A stretch of DNA of 64,000 nt, taken from assembly GCA_048264105.1 (NCBI GenBank), contig JBLXDJ010000003.1, positions 62,001-126,000 of the forward strand. Reading direction: 5' to 3'. The notes below the pieces were generated by a model, which saw nothing but the letters and a program-made list of their open reading frames with translations, was not told where the DNA came from and searched no databases. Position 1 is the stretch's first letter, and each line of letters starts with the position of its first letter. Source of the stretch: Oceanospirillum sp048264105 (GTDB lineage: Bacteria; Pseudomonadota; Gammaproteobacteria; Pseudomonadales; Halomonadaceae). Positions 8,656 to 16,290 of the stretch are shown piece by piece. The position numbers were made by a program, and so were the translations under genes.

Positions 8656-9213
8656 TTATTTATGGCTTTCAAGGTGTTGCCGGTAACGCTTCCAGTCAAA
8701 AGCATCACCGGGATCTGTTTTTCGCCCCGGAGCAATATCGCTGTGACCGGTTATATTGTCGGGCGTGATCGCAGGATAATAGCCTTGTATCACCCGTGTC
8801 AGGGACTCAAGGGCGCTATATTGCTCATCGGTGTAGGGGCAGATATCCGTGCCTTCAAGTTCAATACCAATGGAGAAATCATTGCAGTTCTCCCGCCCCT
8901 GAAAAGATGACAAACCTGCATGCCATGCCCGTTGATTCAGAGGTACAAACTGAATCACTGAACCATCCCGCCGAATAAGCAGGTGCGCGGAAACCTCAAC
9001 ACCCTCGATCTCTTTAAAAAAGGGATGTAACGAATGATCCAGGCAATTAGTAAAAAAGCGCTCAATGCTGTCTCCGCCAAACTGCCCCGGCGGCAAACTG
9101 ATGTTATGAATCACCAGCAGATCTACCGTAATGTTCTCTGGGCGCTGGTTGAAGTTGGGTGATGGTTTTCGGATCACCCCATCCAGCCAGATATCCGTTT
9201 GTTGTGATTGCAT
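8656..9213 (-). CDS. ampD: 1,6-anhydro-N-acetylmuramyl-L-alanine amidase
   Basis: A 185-residue cytoplasmic zinc amidase that cleaves the bond between anhydroMurNAc and L-Ala in recycled muropeptides. By this it lowers the inducer of AmpR-type beta-lactamase control. Amidase_2 features are visible: the zinc histidine in VIHNISLPPGQFGG near residue 35, the catalytic Glu in SIGIELEGTD, and the second His and the Asp of the zinc site in GHSDIAPGRKTDPG near residue 155. There is no signal peptide, as expected for AmpD rather than the periplasmic AmiD. It is divergent from nadC. Confidence 0.93.
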   Translation of the reverse strand: MQSQQTDIWLDGVIRKPSPNFNQRPENITVDLLVIHNISLPPGQFGGDSIERFFTNCLDHSLHPFFKEIEGVEVSAHLLIRRDGSVIQFVPLNQRAWHAGLSSFQGRENCNDFSIGIELEGTDICPYTDEQYSALESLTRVIQGYYPAITPDNITGHSDIAPGRKTDPGDAFDWKRYRQHLESHK

Positions 9214-9403
9214 AAGGCTTCAGATTCCATTGGCGCTGCGATCTGCAGCGACAGCTCGATTCATCGTCGCGTCACAGTTTACCCTAATCTGATGCCGGAC
9301 TGTTATCCATCTGGTTCAACCCTCGCCGCTGCTTTGCTGTTTTTATTACCGTTTGTCTTTATAATGCCCGCAGCATTTTATCCATTGGTGTCCGAGGTTG
9401 TTT

Positions 9404-10270
9404 ATGTCCACGCATCCCCAGCTAGAAGCCATGCCCCCGTTGCTGGTTAAAAGTATCCCTGAACAAGTTGCCGGGGCAATTGCCGAGGATGTAGGCGGCG
9501 GTGATATCACCGCGATGCTGATCCCTGAAGAGCGTCAGGCCCGCGCCCGCGTCATCACCCGTGACGATGCCATCCTGTGCGGAACCGCTTGGGTGGATGA
9601 GGTTTTCCGTCAGATCGACCCTGAAGTCAAAGTGATCTGGCAGGCCAAAGATGGCGACCGCGTGACCCGCAATCAGGTGCTCTTCTACCTGGAAGGCTCT
9701 GCCCGCTCTCTGCTGACCGGCGAGCGTTGTGCACTCAACTTTGTTCAGTCTTTGTCCGGTACAGCAACACGCTGCCAGCAATACGCCGATCTGGTATCCG
9801 ACACTAAGGTTCAGCTGTTGGATACCCGTAAAACCATTCCGGGTCTGCGTCTGGCCCAGAAATACGCAGTCACCTGTGGCGGTTGCTACAACCACCGTAT
9901 CGGTCTATATGATGCGTTCCTGATCAAAGAGAACCACATCTCAGCCTGTGGCTCCATTGCAGCGTCTGTGGAACGCGCCCACGAAGTCGCGCCCGGTAAG
10001 CCGGTCGAGGTGGAAGTTGAAAGTCTGGATGAACTGGATGAAGCCCTGAATGCAGGTGCCGACATCATCATGATCGACAACTTCTCACTGGAGATGATGC
10101 GTGAAGCCGTTAAGATCGCCAATGGCCGCGCCAAGCTGGAAGCCTCCGGCGGTGTTACCGATGAAACCCTGCGCGATATCGCCCTGACCGGCGTGGACTA
10201 CATCTCTATTGGTGCTCTGACCAAAGATTGCAAAGCCGTCGATCTTTCGATGCGTCTGGTAGAGATCTGA
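9404..10270 (+). CDS. nadC: Nicotinate-nucleotide pyrophosphorylase (carboxylating)
   Basis: This quinolinate phosphoribosyltransferase makes nicotinate mononucleotide from quinolinate and PRPP in de novo NAD synthesis. The ATG at 9404 is chosen over the TTG at 9398 because GAGG ends six bases before it, giving 288 residues. Visible are the N-terminal sandwich domain with EDVGGGDITAML and the barrel with LDTRKTIPGLRLAQKYAV, GGCYNHRIGLYDAFLIKENH and the C-terminal LEASGGV and DYISIGALTK blocks. It is divergent from ampD, a common pairing in gammaproteobacteria. Confidence 0.95.
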   Translation: MSTHPQLEAMPPLLVKSIPEQVAGAIAEDVGGGDITAMLIPEERQARARVITRDDAILCGTAWVDEVFRQIDPEVKVIWQAKDGDRVTRNQVLFYLEGSARSLLTGERCALNFVQSLSGTATRCQQYADLVSDTKVQLLDTRKTIPGLRLAQKYAVTCGGCYNHRIGLYDAFLIKENHISACGSIAASVERAHEVAPGKPVEVEVESLDELDEALNAGADIIMIDNFSLEMMREAVKIANGRAKLEASGGVTDETLRDIALTGVDYISIGALTKDCKAVDLSMRLVEI

Positions 10271-10303
10271 TTCAGCTCTATCAGCACGAAATAGCCCGAT
10301 ACG

Positions 10304-10353
10304 AAAAAGCCGCGCTTTAATACTTCATAAGAAGGCTAAAGCGCGGCTTTTTT
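10304..10353. terminator. Bidirectional terminator between nadC and the LysE-type gene
   Basis: Arms AAAAGCCGCGCTTTA and TAAAGCGCGGCTTTT are perfectly complementary over 15 bp. They are flanked by A and T runs, so the hairpin can end transcripts from both convergent genes. Confidence 0.92.
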
Positions 10354-10392
10354 CATTCTGCTGATTTGACCGCCAGATAATCGGTCAGGTGC

Positions 10393-11013
10393 TTAACGGC
10401 TATAGGAAGCTAACGCAGTACCCGCAGCCATAAACATGCCACCAAAGACACGATTCTGGGACTTCTGATGCTTAGGGTCTTTAAACCAGCGACTCAATTT
10501 GGATGCAAGGGAGGCATAACCCACCATCACCACAATATCAACGATGATCAGGGTCGTGCCCATAATCAGAAACTGCGGCAACTGCGGGGCATCCGCCACG
10601 ATAAATTGCGGGAATAAAGCCACCAGAAACACCGTTGCTTTCGGGTTAATCAGATTAACAAAAGCCGCCTGCCAGAAACGTCGACTGCCACTTTCCACCT
10701 GCTGCTCCTGTTGAGCTTCCAGCGAAAGGGACGCTTCACGCCACTTCTGATAACCCAGCCAAACCAGATAAGCTGCGCCCAGCCATTTCACCAGACCAAA
10801 GGCCACCTCTGATGACGCGAAAAGCGCACCAAGGCCCACGCCAACGATAATGACCTGAGCCCCATAACCTACCTGAAGCCCCAGAATGGCCGGCATACTT
10901 TTACGCACGCCATAACGCAGGCCGTTACTCATAGTATTCACAGCACCCGCACCGGGGGAGATACTGATCAGAACAGAGGCCAGCAGAAATGCCAGAAAGA
11001 GTTCAAAGCTCAT
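10393..11013 (-). CDS. LysE/RhtB-family amino-acid exporter
   Basis: A 206-residue inner-membrane protein with the RhtB N-terminus (FLLASVLISISPGAGAVNTM) containing the SPGA motif near residue 20, and about six hydrophobic segments. The central NLINPKATVFLVALFPQF block is typical of the family. Members export amino acids or related metabolites using the proton gradient; the substrate is not predictable. It is 18 bp downstream of the DUF523 gene and probably co-transcribed with it. Confidence 0.88.
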   Translation of the reverse strand: MSFELFLAFLLASVLISISPGAGAVNTMSNGLRYGVRKSMPAILGLQVGYGAQVIIVGVGLGALFASSEVAFGLVKWLGAAYLVWLGYQKWREASLSLEAQQEQQVESGSRRFWQAAFVNLINPKATVFLVALFPQFIVADAPQLPQFLIMGTTLIIVDIVVMVGYASLASKLSRWFKDPKHQKSQNRVFGGMFMAAGTALASYSR

Positions 11014-11031
11014 CGTGTCTTACCTTTAATA

Positions 11032-11547
11032 TCAGGCCACTGTTTCAGTGTCTTCCAGCGTTGCCAGATAGGCTGCAGCCTCTTCCAGCTGATGCTCGTT
11101 AAACACCTTAATACCAGCTTCTTCCAGTGCAGCCGCCGTTACGCCCTGACCATCACGCAACTCTTTACTGAACTCACCACTGTAAATCTGTTGGTTACCG
11201 CAGGAAGGGCTGTTCGCTTTCATGATAGCCACCGCCACTTCTTCCTTCAGCGCCAGCTCCTGTGTTTTGCGGGCACCACGTACGAAGTATTGGCTGACGT
11301 TATGCCCCTGACGGGTAATCACTTTGCCTTCTTCGTGGAAAATATCTTTACCATCAAAACCAGGCTGAATTTCGGCCGCAGGGCGGGGAACCAGAAGGCC
11401 GCCAAGGGTTTCAGGACAGACAGAGACCAGACGCTCTTCCTGCTGCCATTGTTCCAGAACAGGGTGAGCAACCGGACGCGAGGAGCCGTCATAACGCACA
11501 CGCTCGCCAAGCAGACAGGCACTAACAAGTACTTTATTGCGGATCAT
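11032..11547 (-). CDS. DUF523 family protein
   Basis: A 171-residue protein opening with the DUF523 hallmark VLVSACLLGERVRYDG and containing VSVCPETLGGLLVPRPAAE and the C-terminal KANSPSCG motif. These conserved cysteines (Cys10, the CPE cysteine and the SPSCG cysteine) are seen throughout the family. A related N-terminal domain occurs fused to DUF1722 in other bacteria. The biochemical role is unknown; the cysteine pattern suggests metal or thiol chemistry (inference). Confidence 0.85.
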   Translation of the reverse strand: MIRNKVLVSACLLGERVRYDGSSRPVAHPVLEQWQQEERLVSVCPETLGGLLVPRPAAEIQPGFDGKDIFHEEGKVITRQGHNVSQYFVRGARKTQELALKEEVAVAIMKANSPSCGNQQIYSGEFSKELRDGQGVTAAALEEAGIKVFNEHQLEEAAAYLATLEDTETVA

Positions 11548-11713
11548 TTTTTATTCCAGCTTCTAAAAAAAGCAGTCTATCAGGCTTTATCTGGATGGGG
11601 AACCCAGATAAAAAGCGCGAAGGATGCGCCATTAGCAGTAGAAAAAAGCCCTTCTTTTCATACTATCGACAGCCTGCAATCCCCAGAAAGAAAACAACCG
11701 GTAGAAAGCAAAA

Positions 11714-11746
11714 AACCCGGATCGCCTGAAGAAAGCGATCCGGGTT
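11714..11746 (-). terminator. Terminator of the mtnBDC operon
   Basis: Arms AACCCGGATCGC and GCGATCCGGGTT form a perfect 12-bp stem with a 9-nt loop. On the minus strand it is followed by TTTTTT, just past the mtnC stop. Confidence 0.9.
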
Positions 11747-11773
11747 CTGAATGTTCAGGTCTTTTACTCAAGA

Positions 11774-12481
11774 TCAGATCTCGATCTGAGAGAAACCCGC
11801 AACCTGAGGATGATCCCCTGTGATCATACCTTCCGTTCTTACCAGCTGAACGGTCTGCAAACCTGCCGCCTTTGCTGCATCCAGTTCTTCCACCACATCA
11901 GACAGAAACAGCAACTGCTCTGCCGGTAAACCGATCCGGGACTGAATATTCTGATAGGAAGCCTGCTCGCGTTTGCCGCCAACCTTGGTATCAAAGTAGC
12001 CTTCAAACCAAGGGGTCAGATCACCAAAGTCGCTGTAACCAAAAAGCAGCTTCTGCGCATAAACAGAACCGGACGAGTAGATAAAAAGACGTACCCGCTC
12101 TTTCCACGCTTTCAGAGACTCATAGGCATCGGGATAAACATGGCCGGTATAATCACCGGAGCTGTAACCCGCTTCCCAAACCAAACCCTGCAGTGCTTTC
12201 AGTGGCGTAATCTTCTTATCATCTGCGATCCATTGCAGTAGCTGAGCAATAATCGCTTCAACATCGGCATGGGGTTGAGCCATCTCCAGACGAGCAGCCT
12301 CCAGCTGCTCTGCCACCTCAGGCTTTCCGGCATTCTGGCGGACAAACTCCGGCAGGTGCTCTTTCGCATACGGGAAAAGTACCTGATGGACAAAGTCGAT
12401 AGAGCCAGTGGTGCCTTCGATATCGGTAATAATTGCTTTAACGTCTTCGAAACGAATCTGCTGCTCTGCTGCTAAACTCAT
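11774..12481 (-). CDS. mtnC: Enolase-phosphatase E1
   Basis: A 235-residue HAD-family enzyme that enolises and dephosphorylates 2,3-diketo-5-methylthiopentyl-1-phosphate to acireductone in the methionine salvage pathway. The HAD motif I reads ITDIEGTTGSIDFV near residue 18 (catalytic Asp-x-Glu). Motif II is FIYSSGSVYAQ, and motif III/IV is LFLSDVVEELDAAKAAG. The start codon overlaps the mtnD stop by one base (TGATG). It is the last gene of mtnBDC. Confidence 0.94.
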   Translation of the reverse strand: MSLAAEQQIRFEDVKAIITDIEGTTGSIDFVHQVLFPYAKEHLPEFVRQNAGKPEVAEQLEAARLEMAQPHADVEAIIAQLLQWIADDKKITPLKALQGLVWEAGYSSGDYTGHVYPDAYESLKAWKERVRLFIYSSGSVYAQKLLFGYSDFGDLTPWFEGYFDTKVGGKREQASYQNIQSRIGLPAEQLLFLSDVVEELDAAKAAGLQTVQLVRTEGMITGDHPQVAGFSQIEI

Positions 12482-13041
12482 CAGAACTGACCTGCCAGAT
12501 CTTCAAAGCGCGGGAAACCATCGGCAATTTTGTCGCCGCTGTACTGAGCCACCCAGCCATCAGGATTCGTGAACAGGCGGATACAGGTAAAGTCCGGTGC
12601 ATCGCCCATATCAAACCAGTGCTTGGTGCCTGCCGGTACCGAGATCAGATCCTCTTTGCTGCAACCCACAACGGCAACTTTATCGCCCAGGTGCATATAG
12701 AAGAGTCCCTGACCACGAACAAAGAAACGCACTTCATCTTCACTATGGATATGCTCAGAGAGAAACTTCTCACGCAGCGCCGCTTTATCCGGATGATCCG
12801 GCGTCAGGCTGATCACATCAGCAGTCTGAAAACCATTTTCGGCTTTCAGACGAGCCACTTCTTCAGTATAAGCTGCCAGAATCGCATCCTGATCTGCATC
12901 TTCACCAAGCGGCTGCTCGGCCTGCCAGCGTTCAAAGCGAACACCCTGTTCCGCCAGAAATGCCTGAATCTGATCACCATCTGTCAGTGATAACTCTGCC
13001 GCCTGCGGCTTATCTGCCGCATAAAGATTAAGAAAGCTCAT
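12481..13041 (-). CDS. mtnD: Acireductone dioxygenase
   Basis: The 186-residue cupin enzyme oxidises acireductone to formate and the 2-keto acid precursor of methionine (iron form) or off-pathway products (nickel form). Metal ligands are visible in HIHSEDEVRFFVRGQG (His, His, Glu near residues 97-103) and the later PAGTKHWFDMG histidine. It lies between mtnB and mtnC in one operon and is coupled to mtnC. Confidence 0.94.
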   Translation of the reverse strand: MSFLNLYAADKPQAAELSLTDGDQIQAFLAEQGVRFERWQAEQPLGEDADQDAILAAYTEEVARLKAENGFQTADVISLTPDHPDKAALREKFLSEHIHSEDEVRFFVRGQGLFYMHLGDKVAVVGCSKEDLISVPAGTKHWFDMGDAPDFTCIRLFTNPDGWVAQYSGDKIADGFPRFEDLAGQF

Positions 13042-13089
13042 AGATCATTACCTTAGTGTTAATTGTCGATCGACCGTGAAAGTAGACGT

Positions 13090-13713
13090 CTAGCGCAGTG
13101 AAAGCGCCTTCAGCTCACAGGCCATCAGAAATTCCATCGCTTCGATATGGCGCAGGGTATCTGCCATGGTCGCGCCCCATGTATACAATCCGTGACCACG
13201 AATCAGGTATGCTGGTGTATTCGGGTACTGCTGCAGATAGGCCAGAGATTCCGCTGATAGCGCATCAATATCCTGTGTGTTTTCAAAAATCGGGATACGC
13301 AATTCACCCTCATGGGTATCGATCCCCGGAAATGCTTTCTGCAGTTCGTAATCACGCAATACCAATTCGCTCTTTCCAGCAAGGGAACGACTCAGAACCG
13401 TTGCTGCGACAGAGTGCGTATGCAGTACCGCGCCAATATCATCGCGCCAATCGTAGAGCACGCAATGCAGCAGCGTTTCTGCCGATGACTTCAATGTCGA
13501 CTGCACCGGATTCCCCTTCAGATCGACCACCATAATATCACCCGCCTGAAGACGACCTTTATGCTTACCGGATACCGTGATTGCCAGATGTTCGCCATCA
13601 ATGCGCGCCGAGTAATTACTGCTGGTCGCCGGAGACCACCCCTCAGCAAACAGAAACTGCCCCGCTTCTATCACTTCCTGAGCCTTAACGGCATAAGTTG
13701 CCAGATCGACCAC
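13090..13713 (-). CDS. mtnB: Methylthioribulose-1-phosphate dehydratase
   Basis: A class II aldolase-type zinc enzyme acting before mtnC in methionine salvage. The frame is open back to 13983, but that would overlap trmO and exceed the family length. A GTG at 13713 preceded by AGAGAGGA gives 207 residues, normal for MtnB. Zinc-site histidines appear in LHTHSVAATVL and in the C-terminal RGHGLYTWG. The SNYSARIDGEHLAITVSGKHKG block near residue 30 is typical. It is divergent from trmO. Confidence 0.92.
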   Translation of the reverse strand: MVDLATYAVKAQEVIEAGQFLFAEGWSPATSSNYSARIDGEHLAITVSGKHKGRLQAGDIMVVDLKGNPVQSTLKSSAETLLHCVLYDWRDDIGAVLHTHSVAATVLSRSLAGKSELVLRDYELQKAFPGIDTHEGELRIPIFENTQDIDALSAESLAYLQQYPNTPAYLIRGHGLYTWGATMADTLRHIEAMEFLMACELKALSLR

Positions 13714-13872
13714 GCTATATCCTCTCTGAAGACGTCCCATGACAAGGGTTTTGCCAACACTTGCGGACTGATGTAAGTTGAGCGCATTTTCGCACAACAC
13801 CGGTCGCAGACAAGGCTTTTTCAGCATTGATGCGCCGTTTTCTACCCGATAAATCCCAGAGCAACCATCGAT

Positions 13873-14640
13873 ATGCAGCAGTCGCCTCAAGAGCCAGCAA
13901 ACACTACTCCAGCGTCCTTTAACCTGCCCGCTATCGGAGTCGTGCATTCCTGCTATAAAGAGAAGTTTGGAATACCCCGCCAACCGGGGCTTGCTCCGGC
14001 ATCAAGCGGAATCATCCGGCTCCTCCCCCCCTACAACCTGCCGGATGCGGTTCGCGGGCTGGAAGAAAACAGCCATATCTGGGTGCAGTTTGTTTTTCAT
14101 CAGTGTCTTCGGGATGAGTGGAAGCCTACAGTACGGCCACCCCGCCTGGGCGGTAATGAACGCCTTGGGGTATTTGCCACCCGCGCCACCTTCAGACCAA
14201 ACCCATTGGGTCTATCCGTTGTTAAGCTGGAAAAGGTAGAGATCAGAGGTAAAGAGGTACTTATCCACATCAGCGGGCTGGATCTGGTGGAAGGCACACC
14301 GGTTCTGGATATCAAGCCCTATATTCCCTATGTGGATAAAGTAGAAGATGCCAAGAGTGCCTTTGCACCGGAAGCACCGGTTGCCCACACAGTAAAATGG
14401 CTGCCGCAGGCTGAATCAGCCCTTGAGCGTTATCAGCAGCAACATACGGATCATTTTAAGGGATTCAAAGCGCTGATCGAACAGGTACTGCAACAGGATC
14501 CGAGACCCGCCTACCGGCATGGTAAGTCTGAAGAGAAAGTTTATGGCGTTCGGCTACTGGAAGCGAATATCCGTTTCCAGATTCAATTATCCGAATCATC
14601 TGAGGCGCTGGAAGTACAGGTTGTGGATATCGAGTTTTAA
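13873..14640 (+). CDS. trmO: tRNA (N6-threonylcarbamoyladenosine(37)-N6)-methyltransferase
   Basis: A 255-residue protein of the TrmO (YaeB/TsaA) family. TrmO uses SAM to methylate t6A37 to m6t6A in tRNA-Thr. Visible are IGVVHSCYKEKFGIPRQPGL near residue 20, the ERLGVFATRATFRPNPLGLS block near residue 95 and LDLVEGTPVLDIKPYIPY near residue 137, all diagnostic. A C-terminal extension (residues 170-255) matches the longer enterobacterial type. The start at 13873 lacks a strong ribosome site, so the first 15 residues are uncertain. Confidence 0.92.
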   Translation: MQQSPQEPANTTPASFNLPAIGVVHSCYKEKFGIPRQPGLAPASSGIIRLLPPYNLPDAVRGLEENSHIWVQFVFHQCLRDEWKPTVRPPRLGGNERLGVFATRATFRPNPLGLSVVKLEKVEIRGKEVLIHISGLDLVEGTPVLDIKPYIPYVDKVEDAKSAFAPEAPVAHTVKWLPQAESALERYQQQHTDHFKGFKALIEQVLQQDPRPAYRHGKSEEKVYGVRLLEANIRFQIQLSESSEALEVQVVDIEF

Positions 14641-14674
14641 CGGGGCTTTTAATTGTTGTTCATAAACCGTAGAC

Positions 14675-14700
14675 AAAAAAATACCCGCTTCGTCAGCGGG
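14675..14700 (-). terminator. Terminator hairpin belonging to the partial csp copy
   Basis: On the minus strand CCCGCT/AGCGGG forms a stem with a GACGA-type loop followed by a run of seven T. It is a near-copy of the hairpin at 14836-14861 and belongs to the duplicated csp 3' end. Confidence 0.85.
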
Positions 14701-14728
14701 CATCTTTTAAGAGCGTAATAAGTAGCGA

Positions 14729-14808
14729 TTAAACTACGGTTACGTTCTCAGCCTGCGGGCCTTTCTGGCCTTGAGTTACTTCGGAATGCTTAGCCCTGCT
14801 GACCTTCC
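14729..14808 (-). pseudogene. Truncated tandem copy of the cold-shock gene 3' end
   Basis: From the TAA at 14729 the sequence repeats the last 18 or so codons of the adjacent intact csp gene almost base for base, offset by about 160 bp. The similarity covers the QGQKGPQAENVTVV-coding part. It then breaks down in a short altered stretch with a shifted frame and does not continue into an N-terminal domain. It has its own copy of the downstream terminator. It is a non-coding remnant of a partial duplication. Confidence 0.82.
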
Positions 14809-14835
14809 GGAGTTAACAACTGATAAATCGCAGAC

Positions 14836-14861
14836 AAAAAAATACCCGCTTCATCAGCGGG
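14836..14861 (-). terminator. Terminator of the intact cold-shock gene
   Basis: Stem CCCGCT/AGCGGG with a short loop followed on the minus strand by seven T, 27 bp past the csp stop. Confidence 0.88.
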
Positions 14862-14888
14862 CATCTTTAAGAGCGTAATAAGTAGCGA

Positions 14889-15098
14889 TTAAACTACAGT
14901 TACGTTCTCAGCCTGCGGGCCTTTCTGGCCTTGAGTTACTTCGAAAGTAACCTGCTGACCTTCTTCAAGGCTGCGACGGCCAGTACCGTTAATGGCGCGG
15001 AAATGTACGAATACATCGCTGTCGCCTTCACGAGAAATAAAGCCAAAACCTTTTTCGTCGTTAAACCATTTAACGGTACCAGTAATTAAACCTGACAT
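14889..15098 (-). CDS. CspA-family cold-shock protein
   Basis: A 69-residue single cold-shock domain. It starts at the ATG at 15098 (MSGLITGTVKWFNDEKGFGF); upstream in-frame codons to 15164 belong to the 5' leader. The RNA-binding motifs RNP1 (KGFGFI) and RNP2 (VFVHF) are intact. The family binds single-stranded nucleic acid and melts RNA structure in cold or other stress. It is divergent from rfaH. Its 3' end and terminator are duplicated just downstream. Confidence 0.95.
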   Translation of the reverse strand: MSGLITGTVKWFNDEKGFGFISREGDSDVFVHFRAINGTGRRSLEEGQQVTFEVTQGQKGPQAENVTVV

Positions 15099-15380
15099 AA
15101 CGTCCTCTTTACTCTTGCTAGCGCCCGGACTCACCGGGAAAAAAATCTTACATGGTTCATCCAAAGGGACGTTCCATCATTGCCTCTGCAACTGATGCTG
15201 CAGTATCTCTATTAGAGCATGACTTTATGGCTTTACAACTACTTTTTTCAGTTTTTACAAAAAAAATCCCATAGGCAAAATATAGGCCGTTACACTTTCC
15301 AACGATTGATTGGGCGAATAAGGAATAATTTTCCGTTAAAATAGCATTTGATAGATTATTTAACAGGGAAGGCGCTTGTT

Positions 15381-15875
15381 TTGAGTTGGTTTCTATTTAC
15401 CTGCAAACCCCGCGAAGATGACAGAGCAGAGCAAAACCTTATAAATCAAGGTTATACATGCTATCGCCCTATGATTACGCTGGAGAAGAAACGTGCCGGT
15501 AAACGGGTGATCGTTGAAGAAAGTCTCTTCCCCCGCTATATCTTTGTCCAACTACCGGACAACACCGGCAACTGGCGCGCCCTGATGTCCACCCGAGGCA
15601 TCGCAAATGTCGTGCGCTTTGGTGAGCATCCAACTGTGATCCCTCAGGCACTGATTGACGAGATCAAAGCTAACGAGCAACACCTTAACCAGTCCGAAAC
15701 TGCTCAGAGCGATCTTAAAACCGGTGATAAAGTGCGCATCACCAGTGGGCCATTTGAGTTTCTGGAAGCGATTTACCAGCAAAGCAAAGGCGAAGACCGC
15801 GTCATCGTGATGCTTAATATTCTGCAGCAACCCCAGCTTATTGAACTGACACCGGATCAGATCGACAAAGCCTGA
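15381..15875 (+). CDS. rfaH: Transcription antitermination factor RfaH
   Basis: A NusG paralogue that binds ops-paused RNA polymerase and increases expression of long surface-polysaccharide operons. The upstream frame is open to 15348, but the family start is the TTG at 15381 (SWFLFTCKPRED), with AGGGAAGG as ribosome site, giving 164 residues (E. coli RfaH has 162). RfaH-specific blocks are visible: CYRPMITLEKKRAGKRV, ESLFPRYIFV, STRGIANVVRFGEHP, and the C-terminal KOW-type GDKVRITSGPFEFLEAIY. The wec operon at 1-7 kb has a matching ops site. The TTG start suggests low expression, as usual for RfaH. Confidence 0.93.
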   Translation: MSWFLFTCKPREDDRAEQNLINQGYTCYRPMITLEKKRAGKRVIVEESLFPRYIFVQLPDNTGNWRALMSTRGIANVVRFGEHPTVIPQALIDEIKANEQHLNQSETAQSDLKTGDKVRITSGPFEFLEAIYQQSKGEDRVIVMLNILQQPQLIELTPDQIDKA

Positions 15876-16041
15876 TATGGCTGCCCCGTCATTAACACCA
15901 GGCAGCATGATCACAAAGAAAATTCTGATTTATCAAACAGTTTGCGCTTTTAAACACTGGCGAATCTGATTTAGCTTTTGTACAATTCTGGCCACTTAAG
16001 TTTTACGGTCTTTCTGATTTACATCGGGGACAACAACTTAA

Positions 16042-16118
16042 GGGCCTGTAGCTCAGTTGGTTAGAGCACACGACTCATAATCGTTAGGTCCTCGGTTCAA
16101 GTCCGAGCAGGCCCACCA
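16042..16118 (+). tRNA. tRNA with CAU anticodon, probably tRNA-Ile2 (lysidine-modified)
   Basis: A 77-nt cloverleaf ending in an encoded CCA. The acceptor stem is GGGCCTG/CAGGCCC and the anticodon arm reads CGACTCATAATCG. The anticodon stem and the C4-G69 and C5-G68 acceptor pairs match the TilS determinants of E. coli ileX rather than elongator tRNA-Met, whose stem differs. I therefore favour tRNA-Ile2, though tRNA-Met cannot be excluded. It marks the left edge of the accessory region. Confidence 0.88.
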
Positions 16119-16126
16119 TGAACAAT

Positions 16127-16204
16127 AAAACCCAGCAGTCATATGTGTGTACCCATAATGTGTCCCAAAGTGACAGATTATGGTTACTTTGACTGCTGGG
16201 TTTC
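16127..16204. repeat. Long nested hairpin just after the tRNA
   Basis: Outer arms AAACCCAGCAGTCA and TGACTGCTGGGTTT pair perfectly. Inside them GTACCCATAATGTGTC and GACAGATTATGGTTAC pair with two mismatches around a 7-nt loop. The right arm is followed by TTTCTTTGTTT, so it may terminate tRNA transcription. The inner arms contain TGACAGATTATG, which recurs at 16232 and 16278, so the hairpin may also contain a transposase binding site. Confidence 0.7.
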
Positions 16205-16290
16205 TTTGTTTATGGGGCTTTCAAGCCAACCTGACAAATTATGCTTTCCATTATGATATTCAAATTCAATCTAGTAGTCATAATTTGTCA
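16171..16290. repeat. Repeated TGACARATTATG boxes at the tniQ-proximal end
   Basis: Three close copies occur: TGACAGATTATG at 16171, TGACAAATTATG at 16232, and the inverted CATAATTTGTCA at 16279-16290. A weaker inverted relative (CATAATGTGTC) lies at 16154. The last box overlaps the tniQ stop. Repeated, ordered boxes at an end are typical of transposase binding sites in Tn7/Tn5053-type elements. From memory, ends of type V-K CRISPR-associated transposons carry similar GTGACAAATTA-type repeats. Confidence 0.6.

Noticed and set aside
13714..13983. N-terminal extension of mtnB to 13983
   Set aside because: It would exceed the normal family length by about 90 residues and overlap trmO; a GTG with a strong ribosome site at 13713 fits better.
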